Source: Christensenellaceae bacterium
GTDB taxonomy: Bacteria > Bacillota > Clostridia > Christensenellales > Aristaeellaceae
Assembly (NCBI GenBank): GCA_020025205.1
Contig: JAHHSO010000005.1
Location: 1 to 64,000, forward strand
DNA length: 64,000 nucleotides
Direction: 5' to 3'
A model generated the notes under the pieces. That model made no database searches and had not been told where the DNA came from. It was given only the letters and a program-made list of their open reading frames with translations. The translations under genes were made by a program, and so were the position numbers. This document shows, in pieces, positions 44,883 through 53,853 of this stretch. The stretch's first letter is position 1. Every line of letters starts with the position of its first letter.

Positions 44883-45475
44883 CGCTGGTGACTCGAGCGA
44901 TGATTTTTGCTGCGGAAGCGCATGATGGCGATGTGCGCAAAGGTTCACAGGCGCCATATATTGTGCACCCGATGGAAGCGATGGCGATTGCTTCGTCCAT
45001 CACGGAAGACCCGGAGGTTTTGGCGGCAGCGGCGCTGCATGATGTGGCAGAAGATTGCGGAATCACGCGCGAGGAGCTTACGATGCGCTTTGGCGAGAGA
45101 GTTGCCAATCTGGTCATGGCAGAAAGTCAGATTCAGAAGGGCGATCCCTGTGCGAGCTGGGATGACCGCAAACGCCGGGCGCTTGAACGGCTTGAACAGG
45201 CTGGTCGAGATGAAAAAATCATAGCATTGGCGGACAAGCTGAGCAATATGCGCGCAATTAACCGTGATTTTGAGCGCGATGGGGAGAAGATGTTCTTAAA
45301 ATTTCATCAGACAGACAGAAGATGTCACGCATGGTATTACAGAAACTGTGTTGAAAGGCTGAGGGATGAGTTGGGCGATACGCAGGCGTTTCGGGAATTG
45401 GCCATGCGTGTCAATCGCGTATTCGAAGGGGTTCAGAGCCAGCCGCCAGGGGTTGAAAAGCGCTGTGCGGTTTGA
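44879..45475 (+). CDS. HD-domain phosphohydrolase (SpoT/MESH1-like)
   Basis: 198-residue protein with a RelA/SpoT-type hydrolase domain only. Metal-binding residues are visible in YIVHPMEAMAI (His), AALHDVAEDCG (HD) and ALADKLSNMRAI (Asp). No synthetase or TGS domain. Small alarmone hydrolases of this type can cleave (p)ppGpp; other nucleotides are possible. The C-terminal 40 residues differ from MESH1. It overlaps dapF by four bases. Biological role inferred only. Confidence 0.8.
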   Translation: MTLVTRAMIFAAEAHDGDVRKGSQAPYIVHPMEAMAIASSITEDPEVLAAAALHDVAEDCGITREELTMRFGERVANLVMAESQIQKGDPCASWDDRKRRALERLEQAGRDEKIIALADKLSNMRAINRDFERDGEKMFLKFHQTDRRCHAWYYRNCVERLRDELGDTQAFRELAMRVNRVFEGVQSQPPGVEKRCAV

Positions 45476-45495
45476 ATGGCCAGATAAAGAATGAA

Positions 45496-45525
45496 AAGAA
45501 GCTGCCTGAGCGGCTTCTTTTTTTG
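45496..45525 (+). terminator. terminator after the dapF-HD pair
   Basis: AAGAAGC-TGCCTGAGC-GGCTTCTT then TTTTTT. Confidence 0.85.
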
Positions 45526-45548
45526 CTGCGGATGTTTGCAGCGTTGAG

Positions 45549-45692
45549 ATGGAGGATAGCGGTCAGGCTATCTGGTCGGCAAGGGGAAAAACAGGTTTTG
45601 ACGCATTGATGCGGCGCATCAATTTGTTCTTCGGCGGGATGGACAAACCGGGCGTTACTGTCAGTCTGCATCTGGGGACGATGAATAAATAA
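45549..45692 (+). CDS. possible 47-residue protein or gene remnant
   Basis: An open frame that reads MEDSGQAIW...FFGGMDKPGVTVSLHLG, ending MNK. The residue mix looks protein-like, but there is no ribosome site or promoter and no family is recognised. It lies between terminators of the HD gene and copA. It could be the C-terminal stump of a lost gene. Confidence 0.2.
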   Translation: MEDSGQAIWSARGKTGFDALMRRINLFFGGMDKPGVTVSLHLGTMNK

Positions 45693-45701
45693 TTCGATAT
45701 A

Positions 45702-45748
45702 AAAAGAGTGCCAAAACCTGGACACTGCATGGTTTTAGCACTCTTTTA
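45702..45748. terminator. terminator of the csoR-copA operon (bidirectional)
   Basis: AAAAAGAGTGCCAAAACC / GGTTTTAGCACTCTTTT; on the minus strand it is followed by TTTTTATAT. Confidence 0.85.
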
Positions 45749-45762
45749 TACGCTTGGGGAAA

Positions 45763-45972
45763 TTAGTCGATGGACAGTACCTTGTAGTCCTTGTCTTCGA
45801 CGGCCTTGCGGAGAATGGAATCTTCCACAGCTTTGTTAAGGGTCACAACAGCCGTGCCGGATACATGGCTGACCTCAGCGCCTGCCACACCGTCAATGGC
45901 TTCAAGCGCCTTTTTGACTGCTGCTTCGCAGTGGCCGCACATCATGCCTTCAATTTTCATCGTCTTTTCCAT
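45763..45972 (-). CDS. nested CopZ-like copper chaperone made from an internal start in copA
   Basis: In frame with copA, AAGGAGG (45987 to 45981) lies eight bases before ATG at 45972. Translation from there gives a 69-residue free HMA protein starting MEKTMKIEGMMCGHCEAAV with CxxC, the size and shape of CopZ. The preceding stretch (HHKHKEVKT, just the linker) looks like the join of two genes whose stop was lost. So one mRNA could make CopA-CopZ and free CopZ. The internal start is inferred from sequence; it has not been tested. Confidence 0.6.
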   Translation of the reverse strand: MEKTMKIEGMMCGHCEAAVKKALEAIDGVAGAEVSHVSGTAVVTLNKAVEDSILRKAVEDKDYKVLSID

Positions 45973-48267
45973 CGTTTTAACCTCCTTGTGTTTGTGGTGT
46001 TTGATTTTTTTATCTTTACTCGCGTCATGCAGCTTAAACAGGTTCAGCCGCAGGGCGTTTGTGACGACACAGAAGCTCGACAGGCTCATTGCTGCCGCGC
46101 CGAACATCGGGTTGAGCTTGAGTCCGAACAGCGGATAAAACACGCCGGCTGCCAGCGGAATGCCGATGGTGTTATAGAAAAATGCCCAGAAGAGGTTTTC
46201 GTGAATGTTGCGCAGCGTTGCGCGGCTCAGGCGGACGGCGGCCGGTACATCGGACAGGCGGCTGTTGATGAGCACTACGTCCGCAGCGTCAATGGCAACG
46301 TCTGTTCCGGCGCCAATAGCAATGCCGATGTCGGCACGGGTGAGGGCAGGAGCATCATTGATGCCATCGCCGACCATGGCGACCTTGCCCTGACGCTGCA
46401 GACTGCGAATGACGGCCTCCTTTCCATCGGGCAGAACGCCTGCTGCGACTTCATCTACGCCCGCCTGACGACCGATAGCGCGGGCGGTGCGCTCGTTGTC
46501 GCCTGTCAGCATAACAACACGAATGCCCATGTTTTGAAGGGCTTTGATGGCGGACGGACTGTCTGCCTTAATGACATCGGCGACAGCGATCATGCCCAGA
46601 AGCTTTCCGCCCAGCGCAAAGAACAGCGGTGTTTTGCCATCTTCGGAGAGCAGATTAGCCTGATTACGCATGTCTTCGGAGAGCGGCACGATGGAGGAAA
46701 TGAATTTCTGGCTGCCGCCCATCAACGTTTTTCCATCCAGTGCAGCACTCAAGCCGTTGCCTGGCAAAGCTTTGAAATTCGTTACTTCGGCAGAAATGAG
46801 CTTTTTTTCCTGAGCACAAGCCATTATGGCCCGCGCCAGAGGATGCTCACTGTGTGATTCCAGAGCTGCGGCATATTGAAGCAGGTCATCCTGTGTGATG
46901 CTGCCGGAGGGAAGAATGTCAGTGACGCGCGGTTCACCTTTGGTGATGGTACCGGTCTTATCCAGCGCAACGATTTCGACTTTTCCGGTTTGTTCAAGGG
47001 ATACGGCGGTTTTAAAGAGAATGCCATTCTTGGCGCCCATGCCATTGCCAACCATGATGGCGACCGGCGTTGCAAGACCCAGCGCACAGGGACAGCTGAT
47101 GACCAGCACGGAGATGCCGCGAGCCAGCGCAAATCCGATCTCCTTGCCTGCAATCAGCCAGACAAGCGTGGTGACGATAGAGATGGCGATGACAGCCGGC
47201 ACGAAAACACCGGACACCTTGTCTGCAATTTTAGCAATGGGTGCTTTGGTCGCGGCGGCATCAGAAACCATTTTGACGATCTGGGAGAGCGTCGTGTCTT
47301 CGCCAACGCGGGTAGCTTCACAGCGCAGGAAGCCGGACTGGTTGACTGTTGCCGCGGAAACACTGTCGCCCTCCGCCTTGTCTACGGGGATAGATTCGCC
47401 TGTCAGCGCGGATTCGTTGACCGCGCTCTCTCCAGAGAGCACCACGCCGTCTACAGGAATGTTTTCCCCCGGACGAACAGAAAAGATGTCGCCCTTTTTG
47501 ACCTGAGAGATGGGCACTGTGACTTCCTTGCCGTCTCGAATGAGTGTTGCTGTTTGGGGAGCAAGCTTCATCAGGCTGCGCAAAGCATCGGTTGTCTTGC
47601 CCTTGGAACGCGCCTCAAGCATTTTGCCCACGGTAATGAGGGCAAGGATCATGGCGGCGGATTCGAAGTAAAATTCGTGTACGTAGTGCATCGCACCTGC
47701 GAGATCTCCGCGGGCTTGAGCGCCCGTCATGGCAAATAGTGCGTAGGTGCTGTAAACAAAGGAAGCGGTGGAGCCCAGCGCGACAAGCGTATCCATATTC
47801 GGGGATTTGTGCAGGAGACTTTTAAAACCGCTGATGAAGAATTTCTGGTTGATGACCATGACGATGGCGGAAAGCACCAGCTGCAGCAGCCCAAGCGCTA
47901 CGGGGTTATGGTCAAAGAAAGCGGGAGCAGGCCAGCCCCACATGGCATAGCCCATTGAGAAATACATGAGCACCAGAAGAAAGCCGAGCGAAGCAATCAG
48001 GCGGCGCTTGAGCACCGGCGTTTCGTGATCGGCAAGAGCCTCTTCGTCCATGGAAGAAGTGCTTTCTGCGCCTTTGACAGAAGCACCGTAACCGGCGGCT
48101 TGAACAGCGGCGATGATCGTTTGCGGATCAGCGGTGCCTTCCACGCCCATGGTGTTGGTGAGCAAACTGACCGAGCAGCTCTTGACGCCGGGCACTTGGG
48201 AAACAGCCTTTTCCACGCGGGTGCTGCATGCTGCGCAGCTCATGCCGGTGACGTTGAATTGATCCAT
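45763..48267 (-). CDS. copA: copper-exporting P1B ATPase CopA with C-terminal CopZ-like domain
   Basis: 834-residue Cu+ ATPase. An N-terminal HMA domain (GMSCAACSTRVEKAV, CxxC at residues 11-14) is followed by a second region, eight spans with SCPCALGLATPVAIMVGNG (CPC), DKTGTITKG, TGES (LTGESIPVD), HP (SEHPLAR) and GDGINDAPALTRADIGIAIGAG. A second HMA domain is fused at the C-terminus (last 69 residues, GMMCGHCEAAVKKAL), an unusual position. An ideal ribosome site lies inside the gene just before that last domain (separate entry). The start is placed at the second ATG (48267), six bases after AGGAGG. It follows csoR by about 20 bases and is co-regulated with it. Exports Cu+ from the cytoplasm. 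Confidence 0.95.
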   Translation of the reverse strand: MDQFNVTGMSCAACSTRVEKAVSQVPGVKSCSVSLLTNTMGVEGTADPQTIIAAVQAAGYGASVKGAESTSSMDEEALADHETPVLKRRLIASLGFLLVLMYFSMGYAMWGWPAPAFFDHNPVALGLLQLVLSAIVMVINQKFFISGFKSLLHKSPNMDTLVALGSTASFVYSTYALFAMTGAQARGDLAGAMHYVHEFYFESAAMILALITVGKMLEARSKGKTTDALRSLMKLAPQTATLIRDGKEVTVPISQVKKGDIFSVRPGENIPVDGVVLSGESAVNESALTGESIPVDKAEGDSVSAATVNQSGFLRCEATRVGEDTTLSQIVKMVSDAAATKAPIAKIADKVSGVFVPAVIAISIVTTLVWLIAGKEIGFALARGISVLVISCPCALGLATPVAIMVGNGMGAKNGILFKTAVSLEQTGKVEIVALDKTGTITKGEPRVTDILPSGSITQDDLLQYAAALESHSEHPLARAIMACAQEKKLISAEVTNFKALPGNGLSAALDGKTLMGGSQKFISSIVPLSEDMRNQANLLSEDGKTPLFFALGGKLLGMIAVADVIKADSPSAIKALQNMGIRVVMLTGDNERTARAIGRQAGVDEVAAGVLPDGKEAVIRSLQRQGKVAMVGDGINDAPALTRADIGIAIGAGTDVAIDAADVVLINSRLSDVPAAVRLSRATLRNIHENLFWAFFYNTIGIPLAAGVFYPLFGLKLNPMFGAAAMSLSSFCVVTNALRLNLFKLHDASKDKKIKHHKHKEVKTMEKTMKIEGMMCGHCEAAVKKALEAIDGVAGAEVSHVSGTAVVTLNKAVEDSILRKAVEDKDYKVLSID

Positions 48268-48284
48268 CATACACCTCCTGAAAA

Positions 48285-48593
48285 TTATTTCATCAGTTTT
48301 TGAAGGGTGTTGAGAAGTTCATCGAGTGTTTCATCCCGGCCTTCGCGGATATCGCGGGCGACACAGGTTTTGATGTGGTTGGAGAGCAGAACTTTATTAA
48401 AGCTGTTCAGGGCGGCGCCGGCAGCGGCGGCCTGGGTGAGGATGTCAGGACAGTAAGCTCCTCTTTCGACCATACCGCGGATACCGCGAATCTGACCTTC
48501 AATGCGGCTGAGCCTGTTCAACAGGTCGCGCAGTTCCTGCTCACTGCGATCCTTATGTTCGTGTATATAGCAGCAGGACTTTTCTTCACGCAT
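48285..48593 (-). CDS. csoR: CsoR family copper-sensing repressor
   Basis: 102-residue all-helical repressor. RLSRIEGQIRGIRGMVERGAYCPDIL with Cys, then NHIKTCV with His and Cys, gives the Cu(I) C-H-C ligand set of CsoR. Cu binding releases DNA. Start uncertain between ATGs at 48596 and 48593, after GAGGTGAT. It leads the csoR-copA operon and controls it through the dyad at 48621. Confidence 0.92.
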   Translation of the reverse strand: MREEKSCCYIHEHKDRSEQELRDLLNRLSRIEGQIRGIRGMVERGAYCPDILTQAAAAGAALNSFNKVLLSNHIKTCVARDIREGRDETLDELLNTLQKLMK

Positions 48594-48617
48594 CATATCA
48601 CCTCAACTTCTGAGCAT

Positions 48618-48646
48618 ATTATATACCCCATGGGGGTATATAGCAA
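48618..48646 (-). promoter_or_regulatory. promoter and CsoR operator of csoR-copA
   Basis: Minus strand TTGCTA (48641-48646), 17-base spacer, TATAAT (48618-48623). The spacer holds the dyad TATACCCC-A-TGGGGTATA type (ATATACCCCATGGGGGTATAT, seen 48621-48641), matching the TACCC-N-GGGTA form of CsoR sites. Confidence 0.88.
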
Positions 48647-48760
48647 GAGGGTTTTGAAAAAATTTTAAGGCTTGCGCCATGTGGATTTGACACATAGTTT
48701 GTGCATTAGACGGTGAAATATAAAAAAACAGCCTCAGATTTTTCTGGGCTGTGTGGAAAA

Positions 48761-50647
48761 TCAGTTCTCTTTTTTCGTTTCAGCGCGATTTTTTTCGGCT
48801 TCCAGCTTGCTCAGCCAGATCATCAGTACCGTCACATCCCCCGGAGAGACACCGGAAATGCGCCCGGCTTCGCCAAGAGAACGCGGCTGATGGGCATTGA
48901 GCTTTTGCCGGGCTTCAATCCGCAGACCATCGAGGGTCATGTAGTCAAAGCCCTGCGGAAGCAGACGATTTTCCGCGCTGCGGAAAGTCTCAACCTGACG
49001 GCGTTCCTTGTCAATATATCCCTCATAACGAAGGGCAACATCGACTTGCTCCTGTACATCTCTGGCAAGAGGCTCAAAGCCGAGAGATTGAAGGTCTGCG
49101 TAGGTGATGCGCGGACGGCGCAGAAGGTCGGCGGCACAGACGCTGCCGGCAGCCGGAACCTGATCGTGGGCGGCGAGCCATGCATCTAATTCAGGCGTCT
49201 TGGGAATCCATGTCTTTTTGAGGCGGGCGATACATGCCTGCATGGCATCACGTTTTTTCTCCATCCGTTCAAGCCGTTCATCCGATGCCAGCCCGATGGC
49301 ATGGCCGATTTCAGTCAGACGAAGGTCGGCGTTATCCTGACGCAGCAGCAGACGGTATTCGCAGCGGCTGGTCATCATGCGGTAAGGCTCATTGGTACCC
49401 TTTGTCGTCAGATCATCAATGAGCACGCCGATATAGGCCTGATCGCGGCCGAGCACGACAGAGGGTTTGCCCTGCAGGAAGCGCGCGGCGTTGATGCCCG
49501 CGAGGAGACCTTGCGCGGCAGCTTCTTCGTATCCGCTTGTGCCGTTAATCTGTCCGGCAAAGTAGAGCCCGCCGATGCTGCGCAAAGAGAGATCGTGGCG
49601 CAGCTGAAGGGGGTCAATGCACTCGTATTCGATGGCGTAGGCCAAACGGAGAATGCGCGCCCGGCGAAGACCGGGAATGGTTTTGAGCATGGCAATCTGA
49701 ACATCTTCCGGCATGGAAGTAGACAGCCCCTGCAAGTACCATTCATTGGTCGACAGGCCTTCCGGCTCAAGGAAGAGCTGGTGGCGATCCTTGTCGGCAA
49801 AGCGCATGATCTTGTCCTCGATGGACGGGCAGTAGCGGGCGCCCGTGCCGTGGATTGTGCCGGAATACATGGGCGCGCGGTGAATGTTGTCACGGATGAT
49901 CTGGTGTGTTTCCTCGTTGGTGTAGGTGAGATAGCATCGGGATCTGTTTTCAAGATGACCGTCCGTCATGAAGGAGAACGGCGTAATGGGGTCGTCGCCT
50001 TCCTGCGTTTCCATTTCGTCAAAGTCGATGGAGGATTCTTCCAGCCGCGGCGGCGTGCCCGTTTTAAAGCGGCGCAGAGAGATGCCCAAATCACGAAGCG
50101 CGCCTGCCAGATGCGCGGAAGAGAGCAGCCCCTGCGGGCCGCCCGGCCAGTGACATTCGCCGATGATGATACGGCTGTCCATATATACGCCGGAACAGAC
50201 AACGGCGGCGCGGCATTCAATGTGCCCGCCAGTGGTGGTTTCGATGCCGCGCAGCTGTCCGTTTTCGACAATGAAACGGCCGCATTCGCCCTGACGCACC
50301 TGCAGATGCGCCTGATGGAACAGCGCGCGCTTCATGCGCTCCTGATACGCTTTTTTGTCGGCTTGAGCGCGCAGAGAGTGAACGGCAGGCCCCTTTCCCG
50401 TGTTGAGCATGCGCGACTGGATGAACGTGTCGTCAATGGCGCAGCCCATTTCGCCGCCCAGAGCATCTATTTCGCGGACAAGGTGCCCCTTGCCCGTGCC
50501 GCCGATGGCTGGATTACAGGGCATGAGCGCGATGGAATCCAGGTTGAGGGTTAAAAGCAGCGTATCCAACCCCATACGCGCACAGGCAAGCGCGGCTTCA
50601 CAGCCGGCATGACCTGCGCCGATGACAGCAATATCAAAGCGATCCAT
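48761..50647 (-). CDS. mnmG: tRNA uridine-5-carboxymethylaminomethyl modification enzyme MnmG
   Basis: 628-residue FAD enzyme that with MnmE modifies wobble U34 of tRNAs. FAD-binding IGAGHAGCEAALACARMG at residue 8, MPCNPAIGGTGKGHLVREIDALGG, and GTKGTNEPYRMMTSRCEYRLLLRQDNADLRL are diagnostic. Single gene on the minus strand. ATG at 50647. It shares a short divergent region with an M29 peptidase gene. Confidence 0.97.
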   Translation of the reverse strand: MDRFDIAVIGAGHAGCEAALACARMGLDTLLLTLNLDSIALMPCNPAIGGTGKGHLVREIDALGGEMGCAIDDTFIQSRMLNTGKGPAVHSLRAQADKKAYQERMKRALFHQAHLQVRQGECGRFIVENGQLRGIETTTGGHIECRAAVVCSGVYMDSRIIIGECHWPGGPQGLLSSAHLAGALRDLGISLRRFKTGTPPRLEESSIDFDEMETQEGDDPITPFSFMTDGHLENRSRCYLTYTNEETHQIIRDNIHRAPMYSGTIHGTGARYCPSIEDKIMRFADKDRHQLFLEPEGLSTNEWYLQGLSTSMPEDVQIAMLKTIPGLRRARILRLAYAIEYECIDPLQLRHDLSLRSIGGLYFAGQINGTSGYEEAAAQGLLAGINAARFLQGKPSVVLGRDQAYIGVLIDDLTTKGTNEPYRMMTSRCEYRLLLRQDNADLRLTEIGHAIGLASDERLERMEKKRDAMQACIARLKKTWIPKTPELDAWLAAHDQVPAAGSVCAADLLRRPRITYADLQSLGFEPLARDVQEQVDVALRYEGYIDKERRQVETFRSAENRLLPQGFDYMTLDGLRIEARQKLNAHQPRSLGEAGRISGVSPGDVTVLMIWLSKLEAEKNRAETKKEN

Positions 50648-50688
50648 GAATGACCTCCGAAAAATCAGTAAAAAACGAAACTTCCGCT

Positions 50689-50694
50689 ATTATA
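50689..50694 (-). promoter_or_regulatory. extended -10 promoter of mnmG
   Basis: TGCTATAAT on the minus strand, 42 bases before the ATG; a clear -35 is missing, compatible with an extended -10. Confidence 0.5.
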
Positions 50695-50722
50695 GCACAA
50701 AAAGCGCATCAAAGGAAATGGC

Positions 50723-50752
50723 TTGAACTTTTTTTTAAAACTGTGATACAAT
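50723..50752 (+). promoter_or_regulatory. promoter of the M29 aminopeptidase gene
   Basis: TTGAAC (50723-50728), 18-base spacer, TACAAT (50747-50752). Confidence 0.6.
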
Positions 50753-50843
50753 GAAAAAACAGGCTGAATATTGGCAGAGTCGTTGGAGAGATAGCGTTGA
50801 AATGGAAGAGGATGACCTCTGACGATAGAAAGGAATGAAGCAT

Positions 50844-52079
50844 ATGAACGACAAAAAACTGATGGAATATGCGCGCCTCGTGGCAGGCGTGGGCATCAAT
50901 GTGCAAAAAGGACAGATGGTGCTCATCAACTGCCCGGTGGAATGCGCGGATTTTGGGCGATGCCTGACGACAGCGGCGTATGATCTGGGAGCCAGAGACG
51001 TAATTGTCAACTGGTCGGATGATGCAGTGTCGCGCGAACATTGGCTTCGTGCAGAGGACAGCGTATTTGATGCGGTCTATCCGTGGGATATTTTGCGCAA
51101 TAAGACGCTCGCGGAAGCGGGGATGGGCCGGATTTCAGTCGATGCATCTGATCCGGAAAATCTGTTGGGCGTTGATGCAGAACGTCTTCAGCGCTGGGAT
51201 GTGGCCAATGGGCGCGACAACCGTGAATTTTATCGCAGCATGATGGCTAACGGCTTCCCGTGGTGTGTGGTTTCCGTTCCGTCATTGAAGTGGGCGAAGA
51301 AGGTTTTCCCGGAACTGGATGCGCAGCAGGCGGTAGACAAGTTGTGGGATGCTATCTTTGCGGCAGTTCGCGTGACAGGAGACGCAAGCGCGGTCAAGGC
51401 GTGGCAGGATCACTGCAAACATCTGGAAACGCTGTGTAGCAAGCTCAACAGCCTGCGCCTGACTCAGCTGCATTATACCAATGCGCTTGGAACGGATGTC
51501 GTGGTTGGCTTGCCGGAAGAACATCTCTGGCTTGGCGGCGCGGATACCTCCAAGGCGGGTGTGCGCTTTGTCGCCAACATGCCGACGGAAGAGATCTTCT
51601 CTGCACCTCAGCGTGACGCGGTGGACGGCGTAATCTGTGCATCCAAGCCGTTGGCGCTCAATGGCAATTTGGTGGAGGGAATCCGCCTGACGCTGGAAAA
51701 AGGACGCATTGTCGGCATACATGCGGATAAAGGGGAGGATGTACTGCGCCGCGCCATCGAAACAGACGAAGGTTCCCATTATTTGGGCGAAGTCGCGCTG
51801 GTGCCCGTCAATTCTCCGATTGCCCAGAGCGGTCTGCTTTTCTATAATACGCTCTTTGACGAAAATGCAGCCTGTCATTTTGCGTTCGGCGAAGCGTATC
51901 CGGCCTGCGTAAAGGGTGGAGATGACCTGCCGCTTGAGACGCTCAAGGCGCGGGGAATCAATGCGGAAAGCAGTACCCATGTGGATTTTATGGTTGGCAC
52001 GGATGATCTGAGCGTTATTGGTACGATGCAGGATGGGCGCGAGGTTGTCATTTTGAAGGATGGACGCTTTGCGCTGTAA
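50844..52079 (+). CDS. M29 family aminopeptidase (AmpS/PepS-like)
   Basis: 411-residue cytoplasmic metallo-aminopeptidase. Ligands of family M29 can be seen: NMPTEEIFSAP (Glu), DEGSHYLGEVAL (Glu, His) and STHVDFMVGTDDL (His, Asp). It removes N-terminal residues with broad specificity. ATG at 50844 follows AAAGGA by nine bases; an ATG at 50835 is too close. A mnmG gene is divergent. Confidence 0.88.
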   Translation: MNDKKLMEYARLVAGVGINVQKGQMVLINCPVECADFGRCLTTAAYDLGARDVIVNWSDDAVSREHWLRAEDSVFDAVYPWDILRNKTLAEAGMGRISVDASDPENLLGVDAERLQRWDVANGRDNREFYRSMMANGFPWCVVSVPSLKWAKKVFPELDAQQAVDKLWDAIFAAVRVTGDASAVKAWQDHCKHLETLCSKLNSLRLTQLHYTNALGTDVVVGLPEEHLWLGGADTSKAGVRFVANMPTEEIFSAPQRDAVDGVICASKPLALNGNLVEGIRLTLEKGRIVGIHADKGEDVLRRAIETDEGSHYLGEVALVPVNSPIAQSGLLFYNTLFDENAACHFAFGEAYPACVKGGDDLPLETLKARGINAESSTHVDFMVGTDDLSVIGTMQDGREVVILKDGRFAL

Positions 52080-52215
52080 ATAATAAAAAAATCTTTCCTC
52101 AAAATCAATTTTTTGAGCGGCGTTTGTGCAAAAAACGCGGAAAATCGAAAGCAGCTTTTGATTACAGCGGAAGGGGAAAGAAAAAAGTCAAAGTGGAAAA
52201 AGCGGCAGATGGAGA

Positions 52216-52380
52216 GTGGATGTTGTTGTCATCGGAGCAGGCGGCGCAGCCTCTGCTGATTAGAATGCTGCCAAGCGTGTCATCATTGTGGAAAAGGTGC
52301 CCAAGGTTGGCGGAAACGCATTGACGGATACTGTTGTCTTTGGCCGCATTGCAGGTGCTTCTGCGGCTGCTGGCCAGTAA
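52216..52380 (+). pseudogene. remnant of a fumarate reductase-type flavoprotein
   Basis: The frame reads VDVVVIGAGGAASAD, stop, NAAKRVIIVEKVPKVGGN, then immediately ALTDTVVFGRIAGASAA and stop. The first part is the Rossmann FAD N-terminus; the last is the C-terminal tip of FAD-dependent fumarate/urocanate reductase-like proteins. So the ~400 codons between have been deleted and an in-frame TAG has arisen. Upstream, the coding-like AADGE (52200-52216) continues in another frame, indicating a one-base loss. A terminator follows it, as would have ended the original gene. Confidence 0.7.
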
Positions 52381-52390
52381 CCCTTTTTCG

Positions 52391-52427
52391 GGAAGCTCTG
52401 CTGCTTTCGGGCGGCAGAGCTTCTTTT
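52391..52427 (+). terminator. terminator after the flavoprotein remnant
   Basis: GAAGCTCTGC / GCAGAGCTTC with TTTTT. Confidence 0.85.
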
Positions 52428-52602
52428 TGTCTTTTCAGATTGTACGGCTGGGCCTGAATCAGATTAGCAAAAACAAGGAGATCAAAAACCTCAGCAGAAG
52501 GGGTGAACGGAAAGTCCATGATTGTTTTTCTTTTTGGACGCGGCATGGACAAATGGGGATTTTCGTGTATACTGTACTGTATGGAGGAGAGGGGGAAAAC
52601 GA

Positions 52603-53772
52603 ATGAATTACGCGTCCTTTTTAATCAGGCAAAAGCGCCTCCAAAAGGACTGGAGCCAGGAGGGGCTTTGCAGGGGCATCTGCACGACATCCTATCTCTC
52701 TAAAATTGAAAAGGGAAAAGCGGAGCCTTCTGATGAAATCCTGAATCTCCTGTTTCGAAGGCTGGGCATAGCATGGCATATTGAACCGAACATGGCGGAT
52801 TTTGTTGAACGGGCATATGACTTGCTTTTTTCCTGGGAAATAGATGCGCTCAAAGCAAAAAGAAAAGAAACTGTGTGGCAGGACTGTGCCGAAAGCGCAC
52901 ATGGGCTGGACATTCAGCTTTTGGAGTGCACCGTGGCGTATATCGACGGTTTGGAAAAAGGACGCATATCTGGAATGGCACTGGACGAGATGCTGGAAGA
53001 ATTCATGGATGCGCGCCAGCTGGCTCTTCAAAGGGTGCTTCAGGGAAGGGCGGAGGAAGCCGTCCTCTTGTACAGCCGAGCTTTTTTCTATGAACGGGCG
53101 AGCAGTGTCTGCTATTATCGAGGAGATACAGCGCAGGCCATTGAATACGCCGAGCGCGCCAATGAGCTGGCAGCCAAGGAAGGGCGACCGCTGGTGATGC
53201 TTTTTGCGCGGCTGATTATTGGAAACAGCTACAGCAATCTGCATGATTTTGCATCTATGGAGCACCATTATAAGGCGGCACAGCGTCTGGCCCGGGCGAT
53301 GAATGAACAGGACAGACTGGTACAGATTGATTATAACATCGCTTCAACCTGCATTGAGATGGGAGAATATCAGAGAGCATATGACTATTTTTCAAATCTC
53401 AAAATGTACAGCCGGCTGAGTCTGCATAAGCTGGCTATTTGCTGCGAACTGCTGGGCAAAAAGGAAGAAGCGCTTATCGCGCTGAACCATGCGGGGGAGC
53501 TGGAGGATGAATCTCCGTGCCAGGTTGAGGCGAAGATGTGCCGCGTGGTGCGCCTGCGGCTGATTCAGGAAGACTATCTGGACAGGGAGGAATACGGAGA
53601 AGCACTGCTTGAGGTGTTCTCCTTATGCAGAAAATATTTGCCTGCCGGCTTCTGTTTGTTTCATTTGCCGTGGATGCTGGAATGGTATGAGCACAGGCGG
53701 CAATACAAGCAGGCGTACAGCCTGCTGCTTGACTTTCCTGACTATCGCGGAAATGAAGCGTTAAAGCGCTGA
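52603..53772 (+). CDS. XRE-family regulator with TPR-like repeats (RRNPP-like)
   Basis: 389 residues: an N-terminal XRE helix-turn-helix (residues 4-60, FLIRQKRLQKDWSQEGLCRG...SYLSKIEKGKAEPSDEIL) and a long all-helical C-terminal part with TPR-like repeats (FYERASSVCYYRGDTAQAIEYAERA, IDYNIASTCIEMGEYQRAYDYF). This is the architecture of Rgg/PlcR/PrgX-type regulators, which sense short peptides. No peptide-pheromone gene is visible beside it. Start at 52603 after GGAGGAGAGGGGG. A putative MFS exporter gene follows and may be its target. Confidence 0.75.
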   Translation: MNYASFLIRQKRLQKDWSQEGLCRGICTTSYLSKIEKGKAEPSDEILNLLFRRLGIAWHIEPNMADFVERAYDLLFSWEIDALKAKRKETVWQDCAESAHGLDIQLLECTVAYIDGLEKGRISGMALDEMLEEFMDARQLALQRVLQGRAEEAVLLYSRAFFYERASSVCYYRGDTAQAIEYAERANELAAKEGRPLVMLFARLIIGNSYSNLHDFASMEHHYKAAQRLARAMNEQDRLVQIDYNIASTCIEMGEYQRAYDYFSNLKMYSRLSLHKLAICCELLGKKEEALIALNHAGELEDESPCQVEAKMCRVVRLRLIQEDYLDREEYGEALLEVFSLCRKYLPAGFCLFHLPWMLEWYEHRRQYKQAYSLLLDFPDYRGNEALKR

Positions 53773-53802
53773 TTATATTAAAAATGTCCCGAATATGTCC
53801 TC

Positions 53803-53831
53803 TTGTGTGCCATTAAACGCCATGGTACAAT
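53803..53831 (+). promoter_or_regulatory. promoter of the MFS gene with direct repeat
   Basis: TTGTGT (53803-53808), 17-base spacer, TACAAT (53826-53831). Upstream, ATGTCCCGAAT-ATGTCC (53784-53800) holds a direct repeat of ATGTCC that could bind the neighbouring XRE regulator. Confidence 0.6.
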
Positions 53832-53853
53832 TTGTATAAGAGGTGAGGAACAA

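Noticed and set aside
45549..45692. Short frame as a real conserved small protein
   Set aside because: Kept only as a low-confidence entry because it has no ribosome site, promoter or recognised family.
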